NCBI GenBank assembly: GCA_016280595.1
Contig: JAEEHB010000055.1
Coordinates: forward strand, 1-57,275
Direction: 5' to 3'
Length of the DNA: 57,275 nt
Source of the DNA: Clostridiaceae bacterium
GTDB taxonomy: Bacteria > Bacillota > Clostridia > Oscillospirales > Acutalibacteraceae
Position 1 is the first letter of the stretch, and every line of letters begins with the position of its first letter. The position numbers and the translations under genes are program-made. The notes beneath the pieces were generated by a model. That model was given only the letters and a program-made list of their open reading frames with translations. It had not been told where the DNA came from and did not search any database. Below, piece by piece: positions 7,195 to 16,399 of this stretch.

Positions 7195-10100
7195 ATGTCC
7201 AGACAAAAGAAGACCATGGACGGCAATAACGCAGCGGCGTATGTCTCTTATGCGTTTACCGAGGTTGCGGGCATTTACCCCATCACCCCGTCAAGCCCCA
7301 TGGCAGACTATGTTGACCAGTGGTCGGCACAAGGCCTCAAAAACATTTTCGGCACAACCGTTAAGGTAGCCGAGATGCAGTCCGAAGCAGGCGCGGCAGG
7401 TACCGTGCACGGCTCACTCGCAGCCGGCGCTCTCACCACCACCTACACCGCTTCACAGGGCCTGCTCCTTATGATTCCCAATATGTATAAGATTGCCGGC
7501 GAACTCCTTCCCGGCGTGTTCCATGTATCCGCACGCTGTGTGGCATCACATGCTCTTAACATTTTCGGCGATCACTCCGACGTTTACGCCTGCCGTCAGA
7601 CCGGTTTTGCAATGCTTGCAGAGACCAATCCGCAGGAAGTTATGGACCTCGGCGCGGTTGCTCACCTTGCCGCAATCAAGGGCAGAGTTCCCTTTATCAA
7701 CTTCTTTGACGGCTTCCGTACCTCCCACGAACTTCAGAAGATTGAAACCTGGGATTACGAAGACCTTAAAGAAATGTGCGATATGGACGCCGTTGAAGCA
7801 TTCCGCAAGCGCGCTCTCAACCCCGAGAGACCCGTTATGCGCGGCTCACACGAAAACGGCGACATTTTCTTCCAGCACAGAGAAGCATGCAACCCCTACT
7901 ATGACGCTCTTCCCGCAATCGTCGAAGAGTACATGAACAAAGTCAATGCCAAACTCGGCACCAACTACAAACTGTTCAACTACTACGGCGCTCCCGACGC
8001 GGAGAAGGTTATCATCGCTATGGGCTCCATCTGCGACGTTGCCGAAGAAGTTATCGATTACCTCAACGCACGCGGCGAAAAAGTCGGTCTTGTAAAAGTC
8101 CGTCTTTACAGACCCTTCTCAGCAGAGAAACTCGTGGAAGCAATTCCCGCCTCCTGCAAGAAGATTGCCGTGCTTGACAGAACAAAAGAGCCCGGCTCAC
8201 TCGGCGAGCCTCTTTACCTCGATGTTGTTGCCGCTCTTGCCGCTACCGGCAGAACAGGCATCAAAGTTGTGGGCGGCCGTTACGGGCTCGGTTCAAAGGA
8301 TACTCCTCCTTCAAGCGTATTCGCAGTATATGACGAGCTTGCAAAGGATGCTCCTTCACACAACTTCACCATCGGCATCGTTGACGATGTGACCAATCTT
8401 TCACTCGAAGAGAAGCCCGCTCCCAACACCGCAGCGGAAGGCACTCAGGAGTGCAAGTTCTGGGGTCTCGGCGGTGACGGCACTGTCGGCGCAAACAAGG
8501 ACTCCATCAAGATTATCGGCGACCATACCGACAAATATGTTCAGGCATATTTCCAGTATGACTCCAAGAAGACCGGCGGTATCACCATTTCCCACCTTCG
8601 TTTCGGTGATAAGCCCATCAAGAGCCCCTACTACATCAACAAAGCAGACTTCGTTGCCTGCCATAACCCCTCTTATGTTGAAAAGGGTTACAAGATGGTC
8701 AACGACGTTAAACTCGGCGGCGTATTCCTCATCAACTGCCAGTGGTCTCCCGAAGAACTCTCCGAGAAACTCAACGCAGAGGCAAAGAGATACATCGCTC
8801 AGAACAATATCCAGCTCTACACCGTTAACGCTATCGGCCTTGCGGCAGAAATCGGTCTCGGCAAGAGAACAAATACCGTGCTTCAGTCCGCTTTCTTCTC
8901 ACTCTCCAAGATTCTTCCCGAAGAGGAAGCAATCGGCTATATGAAAGAAAAAGCCCAGAAGTTTATGAAGAAGGGCAAAGAAATAGTCGAAATGAACGAG
9001 AAGGCAATTGACGCCGGTGCAACCGCCTATGTCAAGATTGATGTTCCCGCCGACTGGGCAAACGCAGTTGATGCCGCTCCCGCAAGTGCAGGCGAAGGCA
9101 GCAGCAAACTTGAGCAGCAGGTTGAAAAGATTATGAACCCCGTAGGCCTTATGGATGGCGACGCTCTTCCCGTTTCCGCATTCAAGGGTCACGAAGACGG
9201 CACCTTCGAGCAGGGCGCATCCGCTTTTGAGAAGCGCGGTGTTGCGGTTCAGGTTCCCGCATGGAACGGCGAATCCTGCGCACAGTGTAACGCCTGCGCG
9301 TATGTCTGCCCCCACGCAACAATCAGACCTTACGCTCTTACCGCAGAAGAGGCGGCCGCGGCTCCCTCCAATGCAATTATCGTTGACAAGAAGGGCAAGG
9401 GCAAAGATTCCTATAAGTACACCCTTGCAGTTTCCCCGCTCGATTGTATGGGCTGCGGTGTCTGCATAGGCGTATGCCCGACCAATTCTCTCACCATGGT
9501 TTCCAGAGAGAGCCAGGATGCAATGCAGCCCGTATTCGATTACATGGTTGCCAATGTATCCGTCAAAGAAGACCTTGCCGACAATACTGTTATCGGCAGT
9601 CAGTATAAGACTCCGCTGCTTGAGTTCTCGGGCTCCTGCGCAGGCTGCGCCGAAACCTCATATGCACGTCTTATCACCCAGCTCTTCGGTGACAGAATGT
9701 ATATCTCCAATGCTACCGGTTGTTCGTCCATCTGGGGCGGCCCGGCTGCAACCTCACCCTACACCGTAAACAAGCAGGGCAAAGGTCCCGCATGGGCAAA
9801 CTCCCTGTTTGAAGATAACGCAGAGCACGGCTTCGGTATGTATCTCGGTCAGAACGCAATCCGCAACAGCCTCATCTCCAGAGTTGAAGCAATCGTTGCG
9901 AGCGACAAGGCTTCCGATGAAGTCAAAGCGGCTGCTCAGGCTTACCTCGATACAGTCAATGACGGCAGTGCAAACGGCGCGGCGGCTGACGCTCTTGTAG
10001 CGGCAATCGAAGGCATCGACTGCGACAACTGCAAAGCAATCGTTGAGAGCAAAGAATATCTTGCCAAGAAGTCCGTATGGATTTTCGGCGGCGACGGCTG

Positions 10101-10734
10101 GGCATATGATATCGGCTTCGGCGGCGTTGACCATGTTCTTGCAAGCGGCGAAGATGTAAACATCATGGTATTCGATACCGAAGTTTACTCCAACACCGGC
10201 GGACAGGCATCCAAGGCCTCCAACATCGGCCAGGTTGCTCAGTTTGCGGCAGCAGGTAAATCAGTTGCCAAGAAGAGCCTTGCCGAAATCGCCATGAGTT
10301 ACGGCTATGTATACGTTGCTCAGATAGCAATGGGCGCAGACCGCAACCAGACCATCAAGGCCCTCACCGAGGCAGAAGCATACAACGGTCCTTCAATCGT
10401 TATCGCTTACGCTCCCTGCGAGATGCACTCCATCAAGGGCGGTATGGTTAACTGCCAGGCCGAAATGAAGAAGGCTGTTGACTGCGGTTACTGGAATATG
10501 TTCCGCTTCAACCCCGCTCTCAAAGCACAGGGCAAGAATCCGTTCACAATCGATTCCAAGCCCGCTACCACGAGTTACAGAGACTTCATTATGAATGAGG
10601 CCCGTTACTCACAGCTTACCCGTTCCTTCCCGGAGAGAGCGGAAGAACTCTTCACCAAGGCAGAACTTACTTCGGTTGAGAGATATAAGCATCTTCTCAG
10701 ACTCAAGGATCTCTACGCTCCCGAAGAGCAGTAA
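7195..10734 (+). CDS. nifJ: Pyruvate:ferredoxin (flavodoxin) oxidoreductase
   Basis: This single-chain enzyme oxidises pyruvate with coenzyme A to acetyl-CoA and CO2 and reduces ferredoxin, central to clostridial fermentation. The 1179-residue length fits the family. Visible domains are the N-terminal pyrimidine-binding domain (TEVAGIYPITPSSPMADY), the CoA-binding region, a dicluster ferredoxin domain with CAQCNACAYVCPH (about residue 695) and CMGCGVCIGVCPT (about 751), the proximal cluster region CAGCAETSYARL (about 813), and the thiamine diphosphate domain (GGDGWAYDIGFGG near 965, then EVYSNTGGQ). The start follows AGGAGG. A strong hairpin follows the stop. Confidence 0.97.
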   Translation: MSRQKKTMDGNNAAAYVSYAFTEVAGIYPITPSSPMADYVDQWSAQGLKNIFGTTVKVAEMQSEAGAAGTVHGSLAAGALTTTYTASQGLLLMIPNMYKIAGELLPGVFHVSARCVASHALNIFGDHSDVYACRQTGFAMLAETNPQEVMDLGAVAHLAAIKGRVPFINFFDGFRTSHELQKIETWDYEDLKEMCDMDAVEAFRKRALNPERPVMRGSHENGDIFFQHREACNPYYDALPAIVEEYMNKVNAKLGTNYKLFNYYGAPDAEKVIIAMGSICDVAEEVIDYLNARGEKVGLVKVRLYRPFSAEKLVEAIPASCKKIAVLDRTKEPGSLGEPLYLDVVAALAATGRTGIKVVGGRYGLGSKDTPPSSVFAVYDELAKDAPSHNFTIGIVDDVTNLSLEEKPAPNTAAEGTQECKFWGLGGDGTVGANKDSIKIIGDHTDKYVQAYFQYDSKKTGGITISHLRFGDKPIKSPYYINKADFVACHNPSYVEKGYKMVNDVKLGGVFLINCQWSPEELSEKLNAEAKRYIAQNNIQLYTVNAIGLAAEIGLGKRTNTVLQSAFFSLSKILPEEEAIGYMKEKAQKFMKKGKEIVEMNEKAIDAGATAYVKIDVPADWANAVDAAPASAGEGSSKLEQQVEKIMNPVGLMDGDALPVSAFKGHEDGTFEQGASAFEKRGVAVQVPAWNGESCAQCNACAYVCPHATIRPYALTAEEAAAAPSNAIIVDKKGKGKDSYKYTLAVSPLDCMGCGVCIGVCPTNSLTMVSRESQDAMQPVFDYMVANVSVKEDLADNTVIGSQYKTPLLEFSGSCAGCAETSYARLITQLFGDRMYISNATGCSSIWGGPAATSPYTVNKQGKGPAWANSLFEDNAEHGFGMYLGQNAIRNSLISRVEAIVASDKASDEVKAAAQAYLDTVNDGSANGAAADALVAAIEGIDCDNCKAIVESKEYLAKKSVWIFGGDGWAYDIGFGGVDHVLASGEDVNIMVFDTEVYSNTGGQASKASNIGQVAQFAAAGKSVAKKSLAEIAMSYGYVYVAQIAMGADRNQTIKALTEAEAYNGPSIVIAYAPCEMHSIKGGMVNCQAEMKKAVDCGYWNMFRFNPALKAQGKNPFTIDSKPATTSYRDFIMNEARYSQLTRSFPERAEELFTKAELTSVERYKHLLRLKDLYAPEEQ

Positions 10735-10753
10735 GAAACTTACACAAACAACG

Positions 10754-10785
10754 CTCACGCCTACCTGCCTTTTGGTAGGCGTGAG
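10754..10785 (+). terminator. Hairpin after nifJ
   Basis: A perfect 12-bp stem (10754-10765 with 10774-10785) with an 8-base loop is followed by tttat. The T run is short, so some read-through into the GH30 operon is possible. Confidence 0.65.
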
Positions 10786-10804
10786 TTTATAAAGGGGAAA
10801 GAAA

Positions 10805-12172
10805 ATGAGAAAACTTGTATCCGACAGACAGAAGTCCTACCAGACTTTTGAGTCATTCGGAGTATCGGGCGCCTGGTGGGCCCAGGTCGTAGGCGGCTGG
10901 GGCGAAACAGATGAGGCATCCGGTATGCCCAAAAGAGAAAGAATCGCAGAACTCCTTTTCAACAAAGAAAAGGGTATAGGTATCTCCTGCTACAGATATA
11001 ATCTCGGCGGCGGCTCCGCGCAGAGCGGAAAGGGCAACATCTCCGAGCCCTCAAGGCGCGCCGAAAGTTTTGACATCGGCGAAACGGAGTACGACTGGAG
11101 CAGGGATGAAAACGCGGTAAGGATGATGAAACTTGCCGTGAGCGAAGGCGCGGACGAAGTTATCCTCTTCGTCAATTCACCGCCCGAAAGATGGACTAAA
11201 AACGGCAAAGCCCACTGCGAAAAGGCGGGTCAGACCAACCTGCCCAAAAGCAATTATGAATCCTTTGTGCGCTACTGCCTTGACTGCGCCGAACATTTCA
11301 TAAAAGAGGGCATTCCCGTAAAATATATTTCCCCCGTAAACGAGCCCGTGTGGGTGTGGACCGGAGGGCAGGAGGGCTGCCATTACAGACCTCATCAGGT
11401 GTATTCCCTTATGAAGATACTTGCCCGTGAAATGGATAAACGTCCCGCCCTTGACGGCGTGAAGATTTCCGGCGCGGAAAACGGCGATATCCGCTGGTTC
11501 AACAAAATGTACTCTTACGCGATGCTACACGATAAAACCGTGCGCAGAAGAGTTGACTCGGTTGATGTTCACTCTTATTTTCTTACCCCCGATGTACCTG
11601 TCATAAGGCACATAAAGTTTAACCGCGTTTCATTTCTCAGACGGTACAGGAAGTTTATGGATACCTTTTATCCCGGCGTCGCGGTAAAGACCAGCGAGTG
11701 GACTCATATGAAGGGCGGCAGGGATTACGGCATAGATTCAGCTCTCGAGCAGACGAAGGTAATGATGGAAGATATCTCTGTGCTCAATGTCACCTCCTGG
11801 CAAAACTGGATTGCCCTTTCAAACGTTGACTACTGCGACGGCCTCATTTACGAAAACGACGGGCCGCGCACCTTCGAAATGACAAAGCGCTACTACGCCT
11901 TCGGCAACTTCTCTAAGTTTATCGAAAAGGGCAGTGCCAGAATCGAAGCGGATGCAGGCGAAGGGCTTGACTGCGTCGCGTTTTACAAAGACGGCAAAAC
12001 CGTTTATGTTATCGCTAACCGCACCAAAGAGGACAAAGACCTCGAACTCCCCGCAAATGTTTCGGGCGTCTTTATGACAAGCAAAAAATACAATCTTGAC
12101 AGAGTTTACCCGGAAAACGGCACAATCATTATTCCCGCAGAAAGTATCACCACGGTAATAACGGAGGAATGA
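10805..12172 (+). CDS. Glycoside hydrolase family 30 enzyme, cytoplasmic
   Basis: This 455-residue retaining glycosidase of clan GH-A has the GH30 opening FESFGVSGAWWAQ, an (alpha/beta)8 barrel with the acid/base Glu180 in SPVNEPVWVW and the nucleophile Glu298 in KTSEWTHM, and a C-terminal beta domain (GLDCVAFYKDGKTVYVIANRT). No signal peptide is present, so it should cleave oligosaccharides inside the cell. The next gene, four bases on, is a GPH-type sugar symporter that probably imports the substrate. Beta-1,6-galactan, beta-glucan or xylan-derived oligomers are all known GH30 substrates, and the sequence alone does not decide between them. Confidence 0.87.
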   Translation: MRKLVSDRQKSYQTFESFGVSGAWWAQVVGGWGETDEASGMPKRERIAELLFNKEKGIGISCYRYNLGGGSAQSGKGNISEPSRRAESFDIGETEYDWSRDENAVRMMKLAVSEGADEVILFVNSPPERWTKNGKAHCEKAGQTNLPKSNYESFVRYCLDCAEHFIKEGIPVKYISPVNEPVWVWTGGQEGCHYRPHQVYSLMKILAREMDKRPALDGVKISGAENGDIRWFNKMYSYAMLHDKTVRRRVDSVDVHSYFLTPDVPVIRHIKFNRVSFLRRYRKFMDTFYPGVAVKTSEWTHMKGGRDYGIDSALEQTKVMMEDISVLNVTSWQNWIALSNVDYCDGLIYENDGPRTFEMTKRYYAFGNFSKFIEKGSARIEADAGEGLDCVAFYKDGKTVYVIANRTKEDKDLELPANVSGVFMTSKKYNLDRVYPENGTIIIPAESITTVITEE

Positions 12173-12175
12173 ACG

Positions 12176-14389
12176 ATGGTACTTGTTGAAAAAGTCAAAG
12201 GGATAATCACCGATGTCCGCGCATACTGGAAAGTGCCCGCCGCGGGTGATTATGTCGCTTACAAAGAATATCTGATGCTCTCTCTCGGCTGGCTCGGTAT
12301 GCGCCTTGCCACCACTTTCGGCATCGCCTTCTCCGTCAACAATCCCTTCACCGCAATGACTCTTCATATGGAGCATAAGGACCTGCTGATTTTAGGCTAT
12401 GTATGCACAGCCATCAGTTACGCCCTCGCTCCGCTTAACGCATATATCATTGACAACCTCAAATCCCGTGTCGGCAAATACAAGGTGTTTGTGCGTCTTG
12501 CTGTGCCCTCGGGAATCCTCTCACTTTTCGCGATTTTTTACCCTTACGAAAAAATGACATATATCCCGATGATAGTATCGCTGTTTATCATCGGTCAGAT
12601 TCAGGGATATGTGCAAGGCTGGTACAACACCGGTGTCAGCAACCTGGTTTATGTTATCTCGCCCAATTCAAAAGAAAGAGTAAAGATTATCACGGTCGCT
12701 TCTCTTGTGCATAATTTCGCGCCGAGCATAACGGGTCTTCTCATCCCGATGCTCAGCGACGTGCTTGCGGGCGGCGACCTTTACAATATCAGAACTTACA
12801 GGCTCGTTTATCCTGCGTTTATCGTAATCGGCGTAGCTCTCAGTATGACCTCATACTATGGTGTCAGCGAAAGAATAGTCGAGCCCAAATCAAGAGCGAC
12901 CGGCATTGGTCTCATAGAGGCGCTTCGCGATGTTTCGCGCAACAAACTGTTCTGGATAAAGTGCACCGACAACTGGAACAACTTTATGGAGGACAGCAAA
13001 AACGTGCTTATGCAGTGGCTGTTCTATTACGGCAAGGTCGGCTCAATGACCATGTACGGTATTATGGATACCGTTTCCTACAACTCATCGATGTGGGCGA
13101 TGCTCTTCTCACCCTGGATGATAGACAAGATGGGCAAAAAAGGCTTCAAGGTAGTGAAAAACATCTCTCAGGTTTTCATCACGCTCGGCCTTGCGCTCAC
13201 TTACAAAAAGAGCCTCGTAATGATTTTTATCTTCTATTTCCTCAACAGATTCTGGGAGACTACGGAGGTTATCGACCGCTCAATAGAATCGGATATCAGA
13301 GATTATCAGCAGTATATCAGCGGCGAGAGAATCGACGGCTCCTTCGGTGTGGTTGACACTTATGTGGGCGGTGCAATCGGCGCGGTCACCAATCTTTTCG
13401 TTCCCTGGGTTTACAGGAAAAACGGCTTTGACGGCACCGATTATTCCGTGCTCAACGCCTACGATGAAAACGGAGTTTACAGAGAAAACAACCTGCTTTA
13501 TCCTCTGCTTGACAAACTTCTCAAGATTTCGCTCGTCGGCGCGGTTATTGATATATTCCCGTGGTTCTTCTATGATCTCAGCGAAACCGATCAGAAGTCC
13601 GTGCTCAGAGTTATAAGGCTAAGGAGCGCAGTTGAGGACAGAACCGAAGGCCTCGTTGAAGACAGCCTCTACTGTGAGGCCTGTGAGGCGGTAATATCGA
13701 TGAAAGAAAACATCGATAAGGAAAAGACCGAAAAACTGACCGATAAAAGCGCATACACCAAAAAAGAATTCAAAGAAAAGAACAAGCAGATTGCGGCGGC
13801 AAACGAAGAGATTGAAATCGCGCATTTCCTCGCCTCCGAAATCGATAAATACAATACCGAATTCGGCAAAGAATTCATCGCCCTGTGCAGCGGCGTATTT
13901 GACGAAGGTCCTTCCGGCTTCTTCTCAAGCGATAAAGACTTTGAGGCTCTTGCACTCGCGCTTCCGGAGGCAAAGAGCAAAGACGAAAAAACTCTGCGCG
14001 GCGAAGCAATCCGTATGACAAGGGCAATTAAGCATTCTGCAAAAGCGGTGCAGAAGTATTACGGCGAAGGCTTCAAGGAGTTTTCCGCATCCGCCTACGA
14101 GGCGCTGTACGATTTGCCCGAAGATACCAAAGAGCAGAGGAAAGAAAAGAACGCTCTTATCAGAAAAGCAAACCGTGAAAGACGCTCTTACGGCAAGGTT
14201 ATGAAGCCTTTCCTTTGGGCAAAGAGAAACGTAATGCTCAGCCGCGCCTACGCTGATATTGATTCCTTCATAGCAGATTATCCCGAAACAAGACATCGTC
14301 TTGACGATAAAATCGCCGCTGACAGAGCGGAAGAAGAAAGAAGACTTGCCGAAAGAAGGGCAAAAGCGCTCGCCAAAAAAGCAAACTGA
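12176..14389 (+). CDS. GPH-family sugar:cation symporter with long cytoplasmic tail
   Basis: Residues 1 to about 470 have about twelve membrane segments and resemble the glycoside-pentoside-hexuronide:cation symporters of the MFS fold (AYKEYLMLSLGWLGMRL at the start, DNLKSRVGKYKVFVR in the first cytoplasmic loop). The remaining roughly 265 residues are charged and helix-rich with no membrane segment (QRKEKNALIRKANRERRS, ending RAEEERRLAERRAKALAKK). This tail is unlike the IIA domain found on some GPH transporters such as LacS. The gene starts 4 bp after the GH30 gene, so the pair probably imports and cuts one oligosaccharide. What the tail does is unknown. Confidence 0.8.
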   Translation: MVLVEKVKGIITDVRAYWKVPAAGDYVAYKEYLMLSLGWLGMRLATTFGIAFSVNNPFTAMTLHMEHKDLLILGYVCTAISYALAPLNAYIIDNLKSRVGKYKVFVRLAVPSGILSLFAIFYPYEKMTYIPMIVSLFIIGQIQGYVQGWYNTGVSNLVYVISPNSKERVKIITVASLVHNFAPSITGLLIPMLSDVLAGGDLYNIRTYRLVYPAFIVIGVALSMTSYYGVSERIVEPKSRATGIGLIEALRDVSRNKLFWIKCTDNWNNFMEDSKNVLMQWLFYYGKVGSMTMYGIMDTVSYNSSMWAMLFSPWMIDKMGKKGFKVVKNISQVFITLGLALTYKKSLVMIFIFYFLNRFWETTEVIDRSIESDIRDYQQYISGERIDGSFGVVDTYVGGAIGAVTNLFVPWVYRKNGFDGTDYSVLNAYDENGVYRENNLLYPLLDKLLKISLVGAVIDIFPWFFYDLSETDQKSVLRVIRLRSAVEDRTEGLVEDSLYCEACEAVISMKENIDKEKTEKLTDKSAYTKKEFKEKNKQIAAANEEIEIAHFLASEIDKYNTEFGKEFIALCSGVFDEGPSGFFSSDKDFEALALALPEAKSKDEKTLRGEAIRMTRAIKHSAKAVQKYYGEGFKEFSASAYEALYDLPEDTKEQRKEKNALIRKANRERRSYGKVMKPFLWAKRNVMLSRAYADIDSFIADYPETRHRLDDKIAADRAEEERRLAERRAKALAKKAN

Positions 14390-14425
14390 TACCGATAAAT
14401 AATTTTTCGGAAAGGAGGAAAACCG

Positions 14426-16399
14426 GTGGATAAATTTGAACTTGTTGCGCCGTATGAACCTATGGGCGACCAGCCTGCGGCTATTGCCGAGCTTACCGAA
14501 GGCATCCGCAAGGGTTACCGAGAGCAGACGCTACTCGGAGTAACGGGCTCGGGCAAGACTTTCACAATGGCAAATGTAATAGCAAACCTCAACAGGCCCA
14601 CTCTCGTGCTCGCGCATAACAAAACTCTCGCCGCGCAGCTTTGCAGTGAGTTCAAAGAGTTCTTTCCGAATAACGCCGTAGAGTATTTTGTTTCCTACTA
14701 CGATTACTATCAGCCCGAAGCATATATACCTACGACCGACACATACATTGAGAAAGACTCAGCCGTCAATGATGAAATTGACAAACTGCGCCACTCGGCT
14801 ACCTCCGCCCTCTCCGAAAGACGAGATGTTATAATTGTCGCGTCCGTTTCCTGTATATATACTCTCGGCGACCCGATTGACTACAGAAGTATGGTTATTT
14901 CGCTTCGCACGGGTATGGAGAAAAACAGGGATGACCTTATAGCGAAACTTATCGCAATACAGTATGAAAGAAACGATATCGAATTCAGCCGTAACAAATT
15001 CAGAGTCAGAGGAGACGTAGTTGAAGTTTTCCCCGTTTACTCCAATGACAGCGCAATCAGAATTGAGTTTTTCGGCGATGAAATTGACAGAATAAGCGAA
15101 ATAAACCCGCTCACCGGGCAGGTGAAAAGCGTGCTTTCGCACGTGGCAATCTATCCCGCGTCTCACTATGTTATCGCCCCCGAAAAAATGGAGCGCTCCA
15201 TTGAGGAGATAAGAGCCGAGATGGAGGAGAGGGTAAAATACTTTGAGGCTAACGGCAAACTGCTCGAAGCACAGAGGATAAGAGAGCGTACGGAGTATGA
15301 TATGGAAATGCTGCGTGAAACGGGTTTCTGCAAGGGCATAGAAAACTATTCACGCGTTATGAGCGGCAGACCTGCGGGCTCAGCGCCTTTTACCCTGCTC
15401 AACTATTTCCCGGATGACTACATCCTTTTTATAGACGAATCACATGTCACCATTCCTCAGGTGCACGCAATGTACGGGGGAGACAGGGCAAGGAAAGAGA
15501 GCCTTGTAAAATACGGTTTCCGCCTTCCCTCCGCCTTTGATAACAGGCCGCTCACGTTTGATGAGTTTTATGAAAGGACGGGGCAGAAGATATTTGTTTC
15601 CGCCACTCCCGGCAAGTTTGAAAGAGATGTGAGCGCGAATATTTCCGAGCAGGTCATCAGGCCTACCGGACTTCTCGACCCCGAGATTTCCGTAAGACCG
15701 GTTGAAGGTCAGATTGACGACCTCGTTTCTGAAATCAATATCCGCACCGAAAAGAAGCAGAGAGTGCTTGTCACCACGCTCACAAAGAAGATGGCGGAGG
15801 ATCTTACCGATTACCTTGACGACCTCGGCATAAAAGTGCGCTATATGCATCACGATATTGACACCATAGAGCGTATGGAGATAATCCGCGACTTACGTCT
15901 GGGCGAATTCGATGTGCTTGTGGGTATCAACCTTTTAAGAGAAGGTCTCGATATTCCCGAAGTATCGCTTGTCGCCATACTCGATGCCGATAAAGAGGGC
16001 TTCCTCAGGAGCGAAACTTCGCTTATTCAGACTGTCGGCAGGGCGGCAAGAAACGCGGAAGGCACTGTTATTATGTATGCTGACAGCGTTACTCCCTCTA
16101 TGGAAAACGCCATCAGGGAGACGGCGAGACGCCGCGAAAAGCAGAGCAAATACAATGAGGAGCACGGCATAGTGCCCAAGACAATTGTAAAAGACGTAAG
16201 GGAAATCATAGAGATTTCCTCCAAAGCGGATGACGACGGAAAGTCATACGCAAGAATGAGCAGAAAAGACAGAGAAATGCTCATAGCAAAACTTACGGCA
16301 GAAATGAAGGCGGCGGCAAAGATACTCGAATTTGAGCACGCCGCTTATATCAGAGATAAAATCGAAAAGATTAAAAACGCAGGCAGGAATAATAAATGA
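14426..16399 (+). CDS. uvrB: UvrABC excision repair protein UvrB
   Basis: Damage-verification helicase of bacterial nucleotide excision repair. The 657-residue product has the Walker A loop GVTGSGKTF (about residues 39-47), the beta-hairpin [21 protein letters not shown] that inserts between strands, the DEAD-like box FIDESHVT (about 335), helicase motifs [15 protein letters not shown] and [15 protein letters not shown], and a C-terminal UVR domain ([20 protein letters not shown]) that binds UvrC. The start is GTG after AAAGGAGG. The stop overlaps the uvrA start by four bases (ATGA). Confidence 0.98.
   Translation: MDKFELVAPYEPMGDQPAAIAELTEGIRKGYREQTLLGVTGSGKTFTMANVIANLNRPTLVLAHNKTLAAQLCSEFKEFFPNNAVEYFVSYYDYYQPEAYIPTTDTYIEKDSAVNDEIDKLRHSATSALSERRDVIIVASVSCIYTLGDPIDYRSMVISLRTGMEKNRDDLIAKLIAIQYERNDIEFSRNKFRVRGDVVEVFPVYSNDSAIRIEFFGDEIDRISEINPLTGQVKSVLSHVAIYPASHYVIAPEKMERSIEEIRAEMEERVKYFEANGKLLEAQRIRERTEYDMEMLRETGFCKGIENYSRVMSGRPAGSAPFTLLNYFPDDYILFIDESHVTIPQVHAMYGGDRARKESLVKYGFRLPSAFDNRPLTFDEFYERTGQKIFVSATPGKFERDVSANISEQVIRPTGLLDPEISVRPVEGQIDDLVSEINIRTEKKQRVLVTTLTKKMAEDLTDYLDDLGIKVRYMHHDIDTIERMEIIRDLRLGEFDVLVGINLLREGLDIPEVSLVAILDADKEGFLRSETSLIQTVGRAARNAEGTVIMYADSVTPSMENAIRETARRREKQSKYNEEHGIVPKTIVKDVREIIEISSKADDDGKSYARMSRKDREMLIAKLTAEMKAAAKILEFEHAAYIRDKIEKIKNAGRNNK

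Noticed and set aside
10754-10785. Hairpin after nifJ considered as an operator for the GH30 operon
   Set aside because: No promoter elements flank it, and its position directly after a stop codon fits a terminator.
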